Positions 1 through 11,545 of a DNA stretch of 64,000 nt are shown one piece after another. The notes under the pieces were generated by a model. The model was not told the DNA's origin. It saw only the letters and a list, made by a program, of their open reading frames with translations, and did no database searches. Source of the DNA: Culex pipiens pallens (taxonomy: Eukaryota; Arthropoda; Insecta; Diptera; Culicidae); assembly GCF_016801865.2 (NCBI RefSeq), contig NC_068938.1:73743975-73807974 (forward strand). The letters are read 5' to 3'. Made by a program: the position numbers and the translations under genes. Position 1 is the stretch's first letter. Each line of letters begins with the position of its first letter.

Positions 1-716
1 ATTGTTTTTAGAGATTTTCCCTTCTAAAAGTTGAATTTAAAATAAAAGAAGGGAAAATTTCACAACTCATTTGTCAAATATTTAAAGAAAGAAAAAATGT
101 ACATCCCTTATTAAGGATGAATATTAAAGAAGAAAAAAATGCATAAAAACAATGATTGCAAAATTTTGAAAAAAAAACAAACTGCACATTTTTTGAGAGA
201 TTTTACCTTATTTTAGCTTTAAAATAAAAGAAGAGCAAATTGCTTTAAAAAATTTAAATGCATTTCGTTAAATAAGAGCAAAATGTACATACATTCTTTA
301 GGTTGAATTTGAAAAAGGAGGGGAAAGGGTAAATAGTATAAATTTGCTAAATTTCAAAGACTGGCAAAACTTACATCACTTTGTTAGGTTGAATTTAAAA
401 TAAAAGAAGGAATAATTGAATACAAAAAATTAGCTGCAAAATATTTCAAATGAAGACAAATCTCAATATTATATATTTATGAAAAAAATGCATTTTATAT
501 TTATGAAAAATTGCATTTTAAAGATTTATTAAGAAAAAAAAGGAAAAAAAAATACATCTATTGGAAGAAAATGACAAAGATACTAGATTTCTTGAAAACA
601 AAAATCATTTTTAAAGTAAAGTTATCTGCTTATAAAAAAGTAAAAAAAAACCTATAAATTATTATTCTTTACAAAAAATAAATACAAAAATAAGAACAAA
701 AAAAAGCTAACAAAAA
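1..716. other. AT-rich non-coding stretch
   Basis: Very AT-rich DNA with many A runs. Short phrases such as GTTGAATTTAAAATAAAAG recur around 29, 215 and 388, suggesting a decayed local duplication. No gene, RNA or intact repeat is recognised. Confidence 0.5.
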
Positions 717-904
717 TTATGCCAAACGTCCATTATGCCAAACGTCCTTGATGGGTTTTGAACGAATTATGCCAAACGTCCATTATGCCAAATGTCCATT
801 ATGCCAAACGTCCCTGATGTCTTGGACCAATTATGCCAAACGTCCATTATGCCAAACGTCCATCTTGAAAACCCGTTATGCCAAATGTCCATTATGCCAA
901 ATGG
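717..904 (+). repeat. Nine copies of a 16-bp motif ATTATGCCAAACGTCC
   Basis: The motif ATTATGCCAAACGTCC (variant AATGTCC) occurs nine times, starting near 717, 732, 766, 782, 798, 830, 846, 874 and 890. Copies come in head-to-tail groups of two or three separated by unrelated spacers of about 13-18 bp. The open frame through it (748-1026) gives repeated YAKCPLCQ, a by-product of the motif. Probably the sub-terminal repeat of a mobile element; the family is unknown. Confidence 0.8.
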
Positions 905-1436
905 GGTACACCCGAATCACTGAAAGATTTAATAAACGGAATAACTTTTTTTTAATGGTAGCTCATTCTGACCCGCAATCTGGAAATGTAGTCAAAACAC
1001 TGATTAGGTACATAAAAACAGTTTAATGTTATATTTTAATCAACCAAGCATTTATCCTTGAATCGAACTTACCAAAGCATAAATCTTCTTGAATCCATTC
1101 ATTGTTTTGTAAGTTTTTCTAAGGTTTCAAAAAAAAATCAAATTATTCGCTCTACAGCATTGCATTGGCGTTCTCGATTACGAGATTCCTACTCCTACTC
1201 TAAGGTTAACAGGCCCTTTTATTTAGGCGTCTATACCCCTCCGCCCCTCTCTGCTACAATAAGGCCTTTATTTAAAAACATGATTGATGAAAATAAGCTA
1301 TTCCAATTCATATATCATAAAATTTGTCCACAAAGTCATATTTCCACAGCCCTACTGCACCTTACGCAAAAAATCCATCTAGAATTTAAAAAAAAACTTT
1401 CTCAAAAACGTTAAATGATTAGCGACACGTCCAAAA
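905..1436. other. Non-coding stretch, no recognised feature
   Basis: Moderately AT-rich. It contains an open frame of 118 codons (1058-1414, plus) that matches no family I know and has no gene-like codon bias. Nothing else is seen. Confidence 0.4.
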
Positions 1437-1617
1437 TGAGCGCTCCGTGAGCGAAATATGAGCGCGAGCGCGAGCGTGGAGCAAACGCGAGCTGAAAAAA
1501 TCGGAGCAAACGTGAGCGCGGGCAAACGTGAGCTAGCTCGCGCAGCGCTCCTCCTCACGAATGAGCGAAAAGTGAGCGCTCATGAGCGCGTGAGCGCGTG
1601 AGGAACGCAACACTGCA
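1437..1617. repeat. CpG-rich degenerate GAGCG repeat, possible transposon end
   Basis: About 180 bp made of degenerate TGAGCGC / GAGCAAACG units on both strands, ending in AGGAACGCAACACTGCAT. CpG density is far above the surrounding AT-rich DNA. GAGCG-rich termini ending in a GCAGTGTTGC-like sequence occur in some hAT-type elements (family knowledge), but I found no matching left end, so the assignment is weak. Confidence 0.5.
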
Positions 1618-2049
1618 TCAAACAGAACATTGTACCAATGGCTACTGAGAGCTGTAAAAGTAAAAAAAGTAAAAATTAGGTTTTTACTACATCACCAAAA
1701 CAGCGTTTATTTTTTTATTAACGATAAGGTACTCAGCAACTAAACGTTCGATTTACGATGTCAAACAAAAGAAACTTTGGTAAAATATTCAAATCTTTTG
1801 AATAAAGATATCAAAATTTTCAAATCAACCCTAACACTTGATCCAAAATAAAATAAAATACAAAATTTCAATTCCTATAATTTTGGTGATTTTTGGGAGA
1901 ATTTCACTTCCGGTGAAAAAAAGATGTGTTTGTATAATTCCCTTGACCATGTTTATATCAATTTGTTATAACTTGAATGCTCATTAAAAAGCAATCAAAA
2001 CCACAATTAATCCACCTACAAGATAGAGATAGCCTTCTTCATAAAACAA
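1618..2049. other. AT-rich non-coding stretch
   Basis: Nothing recognisable beyond AT-rich sequence between the GAGCG block and the foldback element. Confidence 0.4.
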
Positions 2050-3335
2050 TGCTGCGATTTCAGTCATTCGATATTTTTTTTGCATTAGTTAATCTGGCTT
2101 TTTGGTGCCCTCGGTATGCCCAAACAAGCCATTTCGCCACCGTCGTGCTAAGTTGTCGTACATGCATTTTGAGCCAAATTGAGTTAAGAACGCCATTTTG
2201 TGCAGCTCACAATGCCTCATCTTTTGACCTTCACAGATCCCCAAAATTCGAATTCAATCCTGAGATATTCAATGAAAACAAAAAAAGCTATGAAAAATCA
2301 CTTTTCATATGAAAGTAGTTTCAATCTTGTCACTTCCTGAAAATTGATGTAAGTGCGACAACTGTGCAAAGGTCAGAACACGTTTGGCGCACGTACAAGT
2401 TAGATTACCGTAAACATTTGTATTTTTAACTTGGGACTCCAGCACCCAACTTCAACCAAACTTCGGGACAATGCACATAATGGTCAGCCAAACAAAACGT
2501 GTTTGTTATTGTTTACATTGCGTGCTTTCGTTTTTGTTCATTCAAGGTCAAACATTAAAACGCGTTTTTCTCGGAACGTCGAAATGACGAGTGCGACAAG
2601 ATAGCACGACGACGTCGATTTGGCATCATTAGTTTGTCCATATAATTTTGCTTACAAATTTGGCAGCTATTGGAGGATTTTTTTATCGATTTGGTGTCTT
2701 CGGCAAAGTTGTAGGTATGGATAATGACTTCACTGAAAAAAATGATACAAGTTAAAAAAAAATTTGTGATTTATAATAAAATAAACGTAAAAAACATTAT
2801 TTTCATTATTTTTATGTATTAGGGGACATCAAATGCCAACTTTTCAGAAATTTCCAGAATGTGCATAAAATCTTTGAACGAGTTATGCATTTTTAAAACC
2901 AATACTGATTTTTCCAAAAAATCAAAATTGACAATTGCCCGTTCTGGAAATTACTGATTTCATATCAGAAAATAAAAATAAATTAAAATAGTGTTTTTTG
3001 CAAATCAAGTTTAAGGGACAAAAAGTGATATTAATGATTAGTTATTTTTTTACCGTGTATCATTTTTTCCATTGTAGTACCTACAACTTTGCCGAAGGCA
3101 TTAAATCGATCAAAAAATCCTTCAAAAGATACAGATTTTAAAGTTTTAATAAATCATTTTTGTATGGGCAGCTGCCAAATTTATATGGAAAAGTATATGG
3201 ACAAACTAATGATGCAAAATGGCTTTTTTGGGCATACCGGTAACGTACCCAAAAAGTTTCAGTAGGATTAAAAAAAATACAAAAACTTCTAATTTTATAA
3301 AGACCGATTTCGTAGAGAATTGCTCTCAGGAAAAA
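2050..3335. mobile_element. Foldback element of a multi-copy family, with a nested insertion
   Basis: The left arm (about 2050-2135 plus 2625-2760) and right arm (about 3050-3335) are inverted copies. Shared landmarks are GCCTTCGGCAAAGTTGTAGG, ATTAGTTTGTCCATAT and the outer phrase GAGCAATTCTCTACGAAATC. The same family recurs, more decayed, at 32985-34010 and 56100-56995. No coding capacity is seen. Its left arm is interrupted at 2136-2624. Confidence 0.7.
2138..2624. mobile_element. MITE nested in the left arm of the foldback element
   Basis: This segment is absent from the opposite arm, which reads straight through at 3215-3225. Its ends are inverted: CGTCGTGCTAAGTTGTCG on the left against CGACAAGATAGCACGACG on the right. 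Flanks ATTTCGCC and ATTTGGCA suggest an imperfect 8-bp target duplication. The 2342-2625 part has a direct, diverged partner at 9578-9848, showing that this is a repeated family. Confidence 0.65.
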
Positions 3336-3379
3336 TATGTAACTTTGCCAATTTTGAGCCTAATTGGTTGAGGGTTGAG

Positions 3380-4310
3380 AGTCGCTATTGATCGTTGAAG
3401 TTTGCATGCGTTTTCACAAGAACAACTTTCATATCTGTTCGTATTTGCCCCTCAAAACATCTCCCTTAATTGGTTGATTTCCAGAAAGTCACCTATTAAT
3501 CAATCCCGAACTCGAAACCCGACTTCTATCTCATTAAATCACAATAAATCCAACATAACAACAGAACAGAAATCCGAAAAACCTCGTTCAGTAATGAACA
3601 AAGTGCCAAAGCATATCCAAAAGCCGGCAGAGGCGGCGGCGGCGATGGTGTTCATTTCCTCCCGTCACGCACGTGTCCAGAGAACGACAACCGGACCTGG
3701 CCAAAGAAACCGCACACGTGCGACGGCCCATCGGGACTAATTGAAATGAAATCCCACAACAGTTTCGCACGTAACCGGACCCGGCCCTGCCAAAAATAAC
3801 GCAACCTGGGTTGGTGAAATTGGGAAGCTCACCGGTAATCTCAATTACAGCTTAACAGGTTACAAGTGCATAAAATATTCCGGATACGGCACTTAACAAA
3901 CGAATATTTATTGAATATTTTATCCACCAAGCCCCAGATTAATGATACCGACGTCGTCGAAGTCGTGGCCAAAGTCGATTTCGCCCGACCGTGGTTGGTG
4001 TCCTGCTGGAAGCCAACCCAAGAGAGAGAGGGGAAAATTCACTCAACGACAAGGCAAGGCTTCAGCGCCGGGCTTTTGCGTGCCGAGGAAAATCCCATTT
4101 TCCGGGAGCTTACCAGCCATCGGGAAAAACGACAACGATTGTCCCAACGATACGTGATTTGCTTGCCGAAAATGCTCCTTCTACCAACCAACCATCCCAT
4201 TCGCCACGTGGATAAAACAAGTTGCTTCTCACACTCGTGTTTGAGGAGGAGGCAAATATGTTTTCTCACCTCACCTTCATCTACCATTTAGGCAATTTGC
4301 AGAACAGCTT
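3380..4310. other. Lower-repeat, GC-richer island
   Basis: More balanced base composition, no copy elsewhere in the window and a short GGC-rich run near 3630. Several overlapping open frames of 60-141 codons exist in different frames and none shows a recognisable domain. It may be unique intronic or intergenic DNA. Confidence 0.4.
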
Positions 4311-5240
4311 TCCAAACAAAACAGGTAGCACGCAAGCGATTGGTTCTGGATTTGATGCCTTCTAGGAAAGCTGAGGTTTGATTCTTCGGAAGAGCTTTCT
4401 TGAGAAGTTGCTATTTAGCAATGTATTAAGGACGTAAATCAGCACCTAAAGAAGCGAGAGAGAATTACCAAACTGAAAGCAAATTGGAACACAAAAGCTA
4501 GAAGACAAGAGATCCATCCATAAAGTACGTCACGATAAAATCAACTAAAATTATAATCGATATGTCGGGAACTAAGGGTCCGGCTTTCAATGAAAAAAAT
4601 TTAAATTTTGTGAAATTTCCTGTTCTCTCTCATAAAAATTGTTTCGAAATTTAAAAATCTATCCCAACCCTTGATAATGACCAAAAAAAATGTTTTAAAA
4701 TGTTTTAATTGATAATGGCAGAACATGTCACAATATTTCCATTATTTCACTTTAAAATTCAGACCATTAGTTCCCAAGGTATTGGTGATCAAAAAACGAG
4801 GGCCAAATGGGTAGCACTGAAAAAATCTCATTTGTTCTATTTTGTTTAGCTTTGCATGTACAGTAGTTGTTCGGTAACTGGGCGTTGTTTAACTGGGCGC
4901 TCGATAACTGGCCCGTAGCTCAGTTAAAAAGCAGACAAACGTCAAAAAACCAAAGCAAAACGAAAAGACCGAGGGGTTAATGAATGCAAAAATCATGTTC
5001 AATTAATAAAAATCTTTTTTCATTTTTTTATTTAATTTCAAGTCACAATTAAAGAAATATGAAAAGTAAGCATTGCAAATAAATTTGATCAACTTTTATT
5101 GTTATATTTAATCAGGAAAATATTATGCATTGGTGGTCCCCTCGTTATTTTTCGTTCAGCCCAGTTAGCGAGCAGCATTCGGTGACTAGGCTACGTTCTC
5201 AGCTCAGTTACCAAACAAGTGAAAAAAAAAAACAAAAAAA
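4311..5240. other. AT-rich DNA with a MITE relic
   Basis: Mostly unrecognised. Around 4512 is CATCCATAAAGTACGTCACG, the terminal sequence of the family seen intact at 40931-41301, here without its partner end. Around 4860-5200 a phrase about GGTAACTGGGC recurs in degenerate form. Confidence 0.4.
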
Positions 5241-5244
5241 AACC

Positions 5245-6267
5245 CTGTTCCTGAGGGGAACACCCGTGAAAAGTATCGGGGCCGGCATTTACAAATCGGA
5301 TTCAGTGACAGTTTATTAACACTCAAACGCTCGGGTAATCATTTGACCCCTATTTTTTTTCTTAGAAATCCCATAACTTTTGATAGAATTGACCAATTTG
5401 GATGCTTTCGGTTGCAAAAGATCCAGATTTGTCTATATTTTGAACTGCCAGATGGGGGACAAATGTGGTCCATTTTTACCGGAGATATTCCGGATTCTGT
5501 TGGGGTACCTCGGCCCTCCTATATGGGTATTTGGCCAATATAATAAAAACTTTTCAACAGAAAAATTTCGGAAATGATGCAAAACTACAAGGCATCATCC
5601 TAATACATCATCCTGCAAAAATAATTGACATGGTTAAGTCCTACGGGGCAGCGGAGCCGGTTCCAGTTGGGCAACAATTGACATCAGCTCAGTGAACCGT
5701 TTCCGGATAGAACCTGTTCCGGTGCCCGAAGGTCTTCAGCATGCCATGTATCTATGCAGAATGATGTTTTAGGATGATTCCTTGAAGTTTTGCATCATTT
5801 CCGATTTTATTCTGTTGAAAAGTTTTTATTATATTGGCCAAATATCCATTTAGGAGGGCCGAGGTACCCCAACAGAATCCGGAATATCTCCGGTAAAAAT
5901 GGACCACATTTGTCCTCCGTCTGACAGTTGAAAATATAGACAAATCTGGATCTTTTGCACCCGGAAGCATCCAAATTGGTCAATTCTATCAAAAGTTATG
6001 AGATTTTTAAGAAAAAAAATAGGGGTCAAATGACTACCCGAGCGTTTGAGTGTTAATCAACTTAATGCTAACATGTTAAGGTTAAAGTTAACATTCCATA
6101 GGTTGCCTTCCTAAGGTCCAATTTGTGACGATACGCTACCTTACCTTTGCTAAGCAATCGAATCCAAAAGGGAAAAGATCACCATTTGTGTTGGTCCGAG
6201 CCGGGATTTAAACCCAGATTTACCGCTTACGAGGCGGAGACGTTACCACTGGGCTACGTGGCTCGGT
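5245..6267 (-). mobile_element. tRNA-Thr-derived SINE, split by an insertion
   Basis: The head, read on the minus strand at 6266-6196, folds as a tRNA: a perfect 7-bp acceptor stem (CCGAGCC/GGCTCGG) and an anticodon loop CTCGTAA giving CGT, so Thr type. The T-arm is degenerate. The body runs down to about 5245, but 5320-6052 is a separate element inserted in it. The uninterrupted paralogue is at 42150-42428. Confidence 0.75.
5320..6052. mobile_element. TTAA-flanked foldback MITE (piggyBac-like target site)
   Basis: A 733-bp element whose two halves (5320-5610 and about 5752-6052) are inverted copies. Terminal repeats begin CACTCAAACGCTCGGGTA. TTAA lies immediately outside each end (5316-5319 and 6053-6056). 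Exact TTAA duplication is typical of piggyBac-superfamily transposition; the terminal sequence itself is not one I recognise. It interrupts a SINE. Confidence 0.8.
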
Positions 6268-7639
6268 CTACCTTTGCATGGCCATATCTCAATCAGAGGC
6301 CGTATCAACAAAGATCAAAATGCAAAATGTAGGGAATTTTGTCAGCTCCTCGAACATTTTTTTCAAAAGGTGACTTTACTAAAGATGCCATAGATTTCAC
6401 ATAAAAAAATTGAGTAAAAATTTTAAATAAAATATTTTTGGAAAAACTACTATTCGTCAAAAATTAAAATTTAATCATACATTTTTTCCATTTCTGAAAT
6501 TAGATTAAACTTTTATTACTAACGTGGACAATCGTCACACCAAATTGGAGTAGTTTGTTTCAAAAAAGTAAATCTTTTGATCTGCAAGAAAGCCAATGAT
6601 CCCAATTTTGTTTTTTTTCTGGGGCTAACTGGACCATCCTAAGGACTACACTGAAAAAAAAACTTAACAAAAAAACTTAACGTTAAAAAGACCGAGTTAT
6701 TGTGGATTTAGCTGGTAGCTGGATTTTCTGGCATCTTCTCACGGTCATTGGAAACGGTCGTAGATAGACCTAGGGGTTCCCAATTGGTGTGAAAAAGTTT
6801 TATTCATAGATAAATTATGGATTAAAATTTAGATTTTGAGTCACTTCTCTGACAGCAGGAATAATTTTGAACATGCTCGCAATTTTTTTATTCAGTCGGA
6901 AAATTTTTTTTTTTGAAAAAAGTTTAATTTTAAATCACATGACCACCCCTCATTCTGGTTCAATACCGCCATCATGCGACCGCGTGCTCCGTTTGTTTGT
7001 CAACAAAGCTGCAGCTGGATGGTGAGACGAAGTGAGGGGGGAGAGGTTTTGACATTTTTATGCCCGCATCTGGCCCGCCGCCAATTTTGTCGGTCGTTGA
7101 GTCGACGGTAGATTTCAACGACCGAGTCCAGTTAGGAACTGATCTTACAATATGAATTATTGAATCAATACTGATTTTTTCCAAAAATGTAAATATTAGT
7201 CGTAAAAAATTTTCAACGTCATTTTTCTATGTAAAATTTAATTTGCAATCAAAAAGAACTTTAGTGATTTTTTGATAAAGTGCACCGTTTTCAAGTTATA
7301 GCCATTTTTAGGTAACTTTTTTGAAAATAGTCGCAGTTATTCAAAGCTGAGGAAATTCTCTATAGTTTGCTTATTTGAACATTGTTGATACGACCCTTAG
7401 TTGCTGAGGTATTGCCATGCAAAAATTAAAAAAACAGGAAAATTGATGATTTTTAAGTCTTACCCAAACAACCCACAATTTTCCAATGTCGATATCTCAG
7501 CAACTAATGGTCCGATTTTAAATTTTAAAATGTGAAAAATTCGCGAAATTTTCCGATTTTTTCGAAAACAATATTTTCCAAAGTTTTAAATCAAGACTAA
7601 CACTTTAAAAGGACGTAATATGAAATGCATGTAAACATA
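6268..7639. other. Decayed repeats, no gene
   Basis: Contains degenerate pieces of the foldback family seen at 2050-3335 (for example CAATACTGATTTTTTCC near 7166 and the cue about a pseudo-symmetric gtgcaccgttttcaag near 7279). A short GC-richer patch lies at 6960-7130. No gene is supported. Confidence 0.4.
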
Positions 7640-8070
7640 CTAAAAACAAACGTAAAATCTAAAAATAATGGCCAGAAGAAGTTAAATAAGACAACATTGG
7701 ACAGCGTTAGTCCGAGAGAATAGTGGTACCATTTACGGACACAGAGAACACAGCTCGAGATGAGTGAGAGAATTATTCCCACGAGGTTCATTTGCAAAAA
7801 AAAACAAGGTTCATCCGTCAAAACAAAAAAAATACGAGAACCGAACCAGAGACCTTTGACAGACTAACTCAATGACTTAACTGTCTCGTACAACACAGCT
7901 TGTTGACCAGATGTCGATGTATGACACTTGTTGGAGATTTATTGGTTTTAGTAACAAATGAACACATTTGTTATGATGGTGTGAGTTGATAGCATTATTT
8001 TTTCGATGTTGGCTCCGTGCCCTTAATAAATTTTGAGGGAACGATTCTCTCGACTTTGAATTTTGGGTGT
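7640..8070 (-). mobile_element. SINE-like repeat, copy 1
   Basis: About 430 bp that is directly repeated at 41590-42015. In the better second copy the minus strand reads GTGGCCGAGGCAGCTAAGTC and ends in a GATTCGATTCCCG B-box, the pattern of a Leu/Ser-type tRNA head. This copy has lost several of those positions. Flanking duplications were not resolved. Confidence 0.55.
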
Positions 8071-9147
8071 ACAATAGGGTGCCCAGAATATGGGACTTTT
8101 CCTCAAAACCTCGCTCCACAAGCTGAATATTGTTCCTGGGGCTATTTTAGGACTCTTAGCCAAATATGAGCAAAATCGGTCAACATTTGCCCATTGATAC
8201 TCGAAGGTGAAGTTTGTATGGGAAAAATCGAAAAAATATATGTAAAACCCAATTTTCTTACAGTTTGGTCTGCACGGTGCGCTACTTCCATCCAAATATT
8301 CCCAAACGTGAGATTCTTATTGAAAATTTAATGCTTTACAACTTTGTAGAACACACCAAAGCTGTAAAACTCGATCCTGAAAAGTTATTAGCGATTTAAA
8401 AAAGTCATTTTTGTATGAAAAACATTTTTTCACCAACTTTAGGCTCGGGTATCAATGGGTTAATCTCAACCAGTTTCGCTCAAAATTTGCACAGTTGCTT
8501 TAAATAACCCCAAAAACAAATTTTTGCTTGTGGAGCAGGGGGTCATTTTTTCTGCACAGAAAAAATATGTAAATTTAGATAGCACGTAATTACTGTTTCT
8601 TATGTAAACTCACTCAATGTAAAGTTGAAATATGATGTAAAGAGTAAAAAGTCATGGAAATTACTCTAATGTAAATCTAAATCTAATGTAAATCATAAAT
8701 CTAATGGAAACGTTGAGCATGGATACTCAAATCTGATGAATTTCTACCCGTGTTCGGCTTCCTGTAAATTCTTATTTAATTTAATCATATATCCAATGTA
8801 TTTATGCCAAACGTTGACTTCAAAACTACCCGAACTAAAAATAGTTATATTTGGTTCTCTTTCTATCGCTCTCATATTTCGCTGACCCACTGCCTGAGCC
8901 TCGAACTGAGCAAGTTGATGCTTTAGCCGCTCGTTTATAAAATGCGAAGATGGCTCAGGCGGCAGCGGGTAGCAGCAGTAACACCGAATATCCTACCCGT
9001 CGTCCGTTCAATTCTAGTCCAGCGTTATTCCACTTGGCCGTCGACGAGAAAGCATGTGAAACAACTTTTTAAAATCCGAATTTCCTTTTGCTGCTCGTTT
9101 CAATCATTTTAAAATAGAACATAGGCCACACCCTTTTCCTACGAATC

Positions 9148-9415
9148 TATGACATTTCCCCGAAACCCACATTCCCGAAGAGACATTTCCCCGAATTCCA
9201 CATCTCCGAAAAGACACTTCCCCGAAATGTCATTTACCCGAAAATCATTTCCCCGAACAATCCATTTCCCCGAACGGCCACATCCCCGAATGGCGACTTC
9301 CCCTAAAAACCATTTTCCCGAATGGCCACTTCCCCTAATTTTCCACATCCCTGAAAATCATTTTCCCGAATGACATATCCCCGAACGGCAATTTCCCCGA
9401 ACGCCACTTCCCCGA
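9148..9415 (+). repeat. TTCCCCGAA motif array, left arm
   Basis: Roughly eighteen imperfect copies of CATTTCCCCGAA or CACTTCCCCGAA, spaced about 14-16 bp. The opposite-strand counterpart is at 13010-13275. Open frames through it are artefacts of the period. Confidence 0.8.
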
Positions 9416-9503
9416 ACCCGGTCAGGCGGGTATGGCCGTTGCCCAGAACCGCGCGCGCGGTCCTGGGCAACGGCCATACCCGCCTGACCGGGTTCGGGGA
9501 AGT
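9406..9503. repeat. 98-bp near-perfect palindrome
   Basis: Two 49-bp arms meet at 9454/9455, in the run GCGCGCGC. They match at all positions but one (CCCAGAACC against CCCAGGACC on the same sense). The palindrome is GC-rich, begins and ends with the TTCCCCGAA motif, and has no spacer. Confidence 0.95.
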
Positions 9504-9577
9504 AGGGATCAATGAAGTATCATGTCCACGATTGAACGTTCAAAAAATTCCGAGCTTTAATTGAATTTTGAATATTC

Positions 9578-9848
9578 AAATTGATGTAAGTGCGACAACT
9601 GGCCAGAGGGATTTCAGGTCAGAACGTGTTTGACCCACGTTCAGGCCCGACTACCGCAAAAATTTGTAATTGTTACTCGGGACCTTGGCAACCAAAATCA
9701 ACCAAACTTCGGGACAATGCACAGAATGGTCAACCAAACTAAACGTGTTTGGCTCTATTTTTCGATTTTTCAAGTCCAAACATTAAAACGCGTTTTTCTC
9801 GGGACGTCAAAAAGCGACAAACGACAAGATAACACAACAACGTCGATT
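9578..9848 (+). repeat. Second copy of the 2342-2625 MITE segment
   Basis: Direct, diverged copy. Shared runs include GATGTAAGTGCGACAACT, CTTCGGGACAATGCACA and ATTAAAACGCGTTTTTCTCG. No left inverted end is visible, so this is a partial copy. Confidence 0.7.
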
Positions 9849-10425
9849 TGATACATTGGTCATTTCGCAAAAAAAATGCATTTAGTTGAAAATCAAAATA
9901 CAGTCCAGACTCGATTATCCGAAGGCCTTGTCAAAAGTTCACTTCGGATAATCGAATAATAAAAAATTGTCTTTTTTTTTACTGTCGAGTCCCTAAAGTG
10001 ATTTAGTAATTTTAAATCTAAAATAGCGGTGATGAAATATTCAAAAATGTATTTTGTAATTCAATTATCAACAATTTAGATTTGATTGAAAGGGTTGGTC
10101 GCAGAACTTGAATTGGACGCAAAAAAAAAATAAAAAAATGTTCAGAGCCTTCATCCAGCTAAAATTGATAAAGACAAATCAGTTCAGTTAAACAAAATCT
10201 AAAACAAACTGAATCCTGCGCATCGAGTCGTCGCATAAAGCTATCGTTGCTGTTCAATCCTTACCACGTAGATACCGTTTTGGAAAATTGTCCTTTGCTG
10301 AAAATCGCCGCTACAAAAAAAAATCTTTTTTATGGAACGTGGATGATCTCAATACCCCGCACTCTTGAAGCGTCCGCGTAATTTATGGATGGCCTTCTAC
10401 GGTTTTAATCTTAAAAAACACGTAG
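9849..10425. other. Non-coding DNA, no clear feature
   Basis: Contains a phrase about a TCGATTATCCGAAG octet around 9912-9950 that recurs near 17780 and 55200, the probable end of another repeat family. No gene is recognised. Confidence 0.35.
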
Positions 10426-11545
10426 GGGTCATTCCATCTGAAGCGGAACAGCATTTGAAAATTACCCTCTCCGATCCTGCTCAAATTTGGCAGAGCTGTT
10501 GATACTATCAAAACATGCAAGAATCCCGAATTTCATCCAAATCGGACCACCCCCTCCATTTTAGTACCTCCCCAAAAAATCGACTTTTTGGCGATTTTTG
10601 GCCAAACCTCCTAGTTTCAAACGGCGATAGCTCAGGAACCACAAATCTCAGAAGGTCGGTCTTAGACTCAATTTTGAAGGAAATTGGACGTAGAATCCAT
10701 TTCCGTGATCAAAATGTTGATTAATTTATTTTTTCTACCTGTATTGCGCAATTGAAAACTTTAAACGGCCGTATCTCAAAACACCCCAACTTATTTTTTT
10801 TATTTGACCTCACCATCGTGTTCCCCGGCCAATTTTACATAAGAATCACTTATCGACAGAAATGAATATGTTTTGTTCCAGAGATATCGAATTTTAAAGT
10901 TTTGTGTTTTCGAGATTACCTACATTAGCTTCATTCGCCGCATCTGCTAGAAGCACACAGGCGGGCTGATCAATAACTGCTACCTGGTCATTTATTGAAA
11001 TAATAATTCATCATAAATAATCTTTATCAAATTGGGCAAAAATTAACTGTATAACACTGTAGGAAACTGGAGTTTAATCGCGAATGTTTATCTGTTAAAA
11101 ACAATGAATGAAGTGAATTTCTGTGCTAACCCACAGGACAGAGCAATAACGACACACAGTAAAGGGCAGAATTGGATTCCGATGCAAAATGCAATTAATC
11201 TTGTTAGTAACACTGAACAATAAGTGCACGATACATTATTGAGTTAAAAATATGAATTAAAATGAATAAAATTTGTTGATTTGTTGTACTCTAGTGAAGG
11301 ACGATCACAAGGAGTAGGAAAAGGATTTCTGTAAAGTATAAAACTGAAAAATGTAAGAAAATCACAAAGTTTGATCTGCTGCAAAGCGGCTAATTCCCCA
11401 AATTTTGTTGCAATGATTTCGACATCGTCCGAACAACAGTGTTTTTTTTCTTCTGTCATTCTTGGATTCTGGAACACAATACGGCTGCTGTCCTCACGTA
11501 TAAAGGATTTTTTTTTTAAATAAAATGTACCTTGACCAAAATCAT

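Noticed and set aside
717..904. CRISPR-like direct repeats
   Set aside because: Repeats of 16 bp with irregular, partly absent spacers in eukaryotic DNA; no cas genes and no CRISPR architecture.
748..1026. Zinc-finger-like frame with YAKCPLCQ repeats
   Set aside because: The Cys pattern is produced by the 16-bp DNA motif; there are no His or Cys partners at proper spacing.
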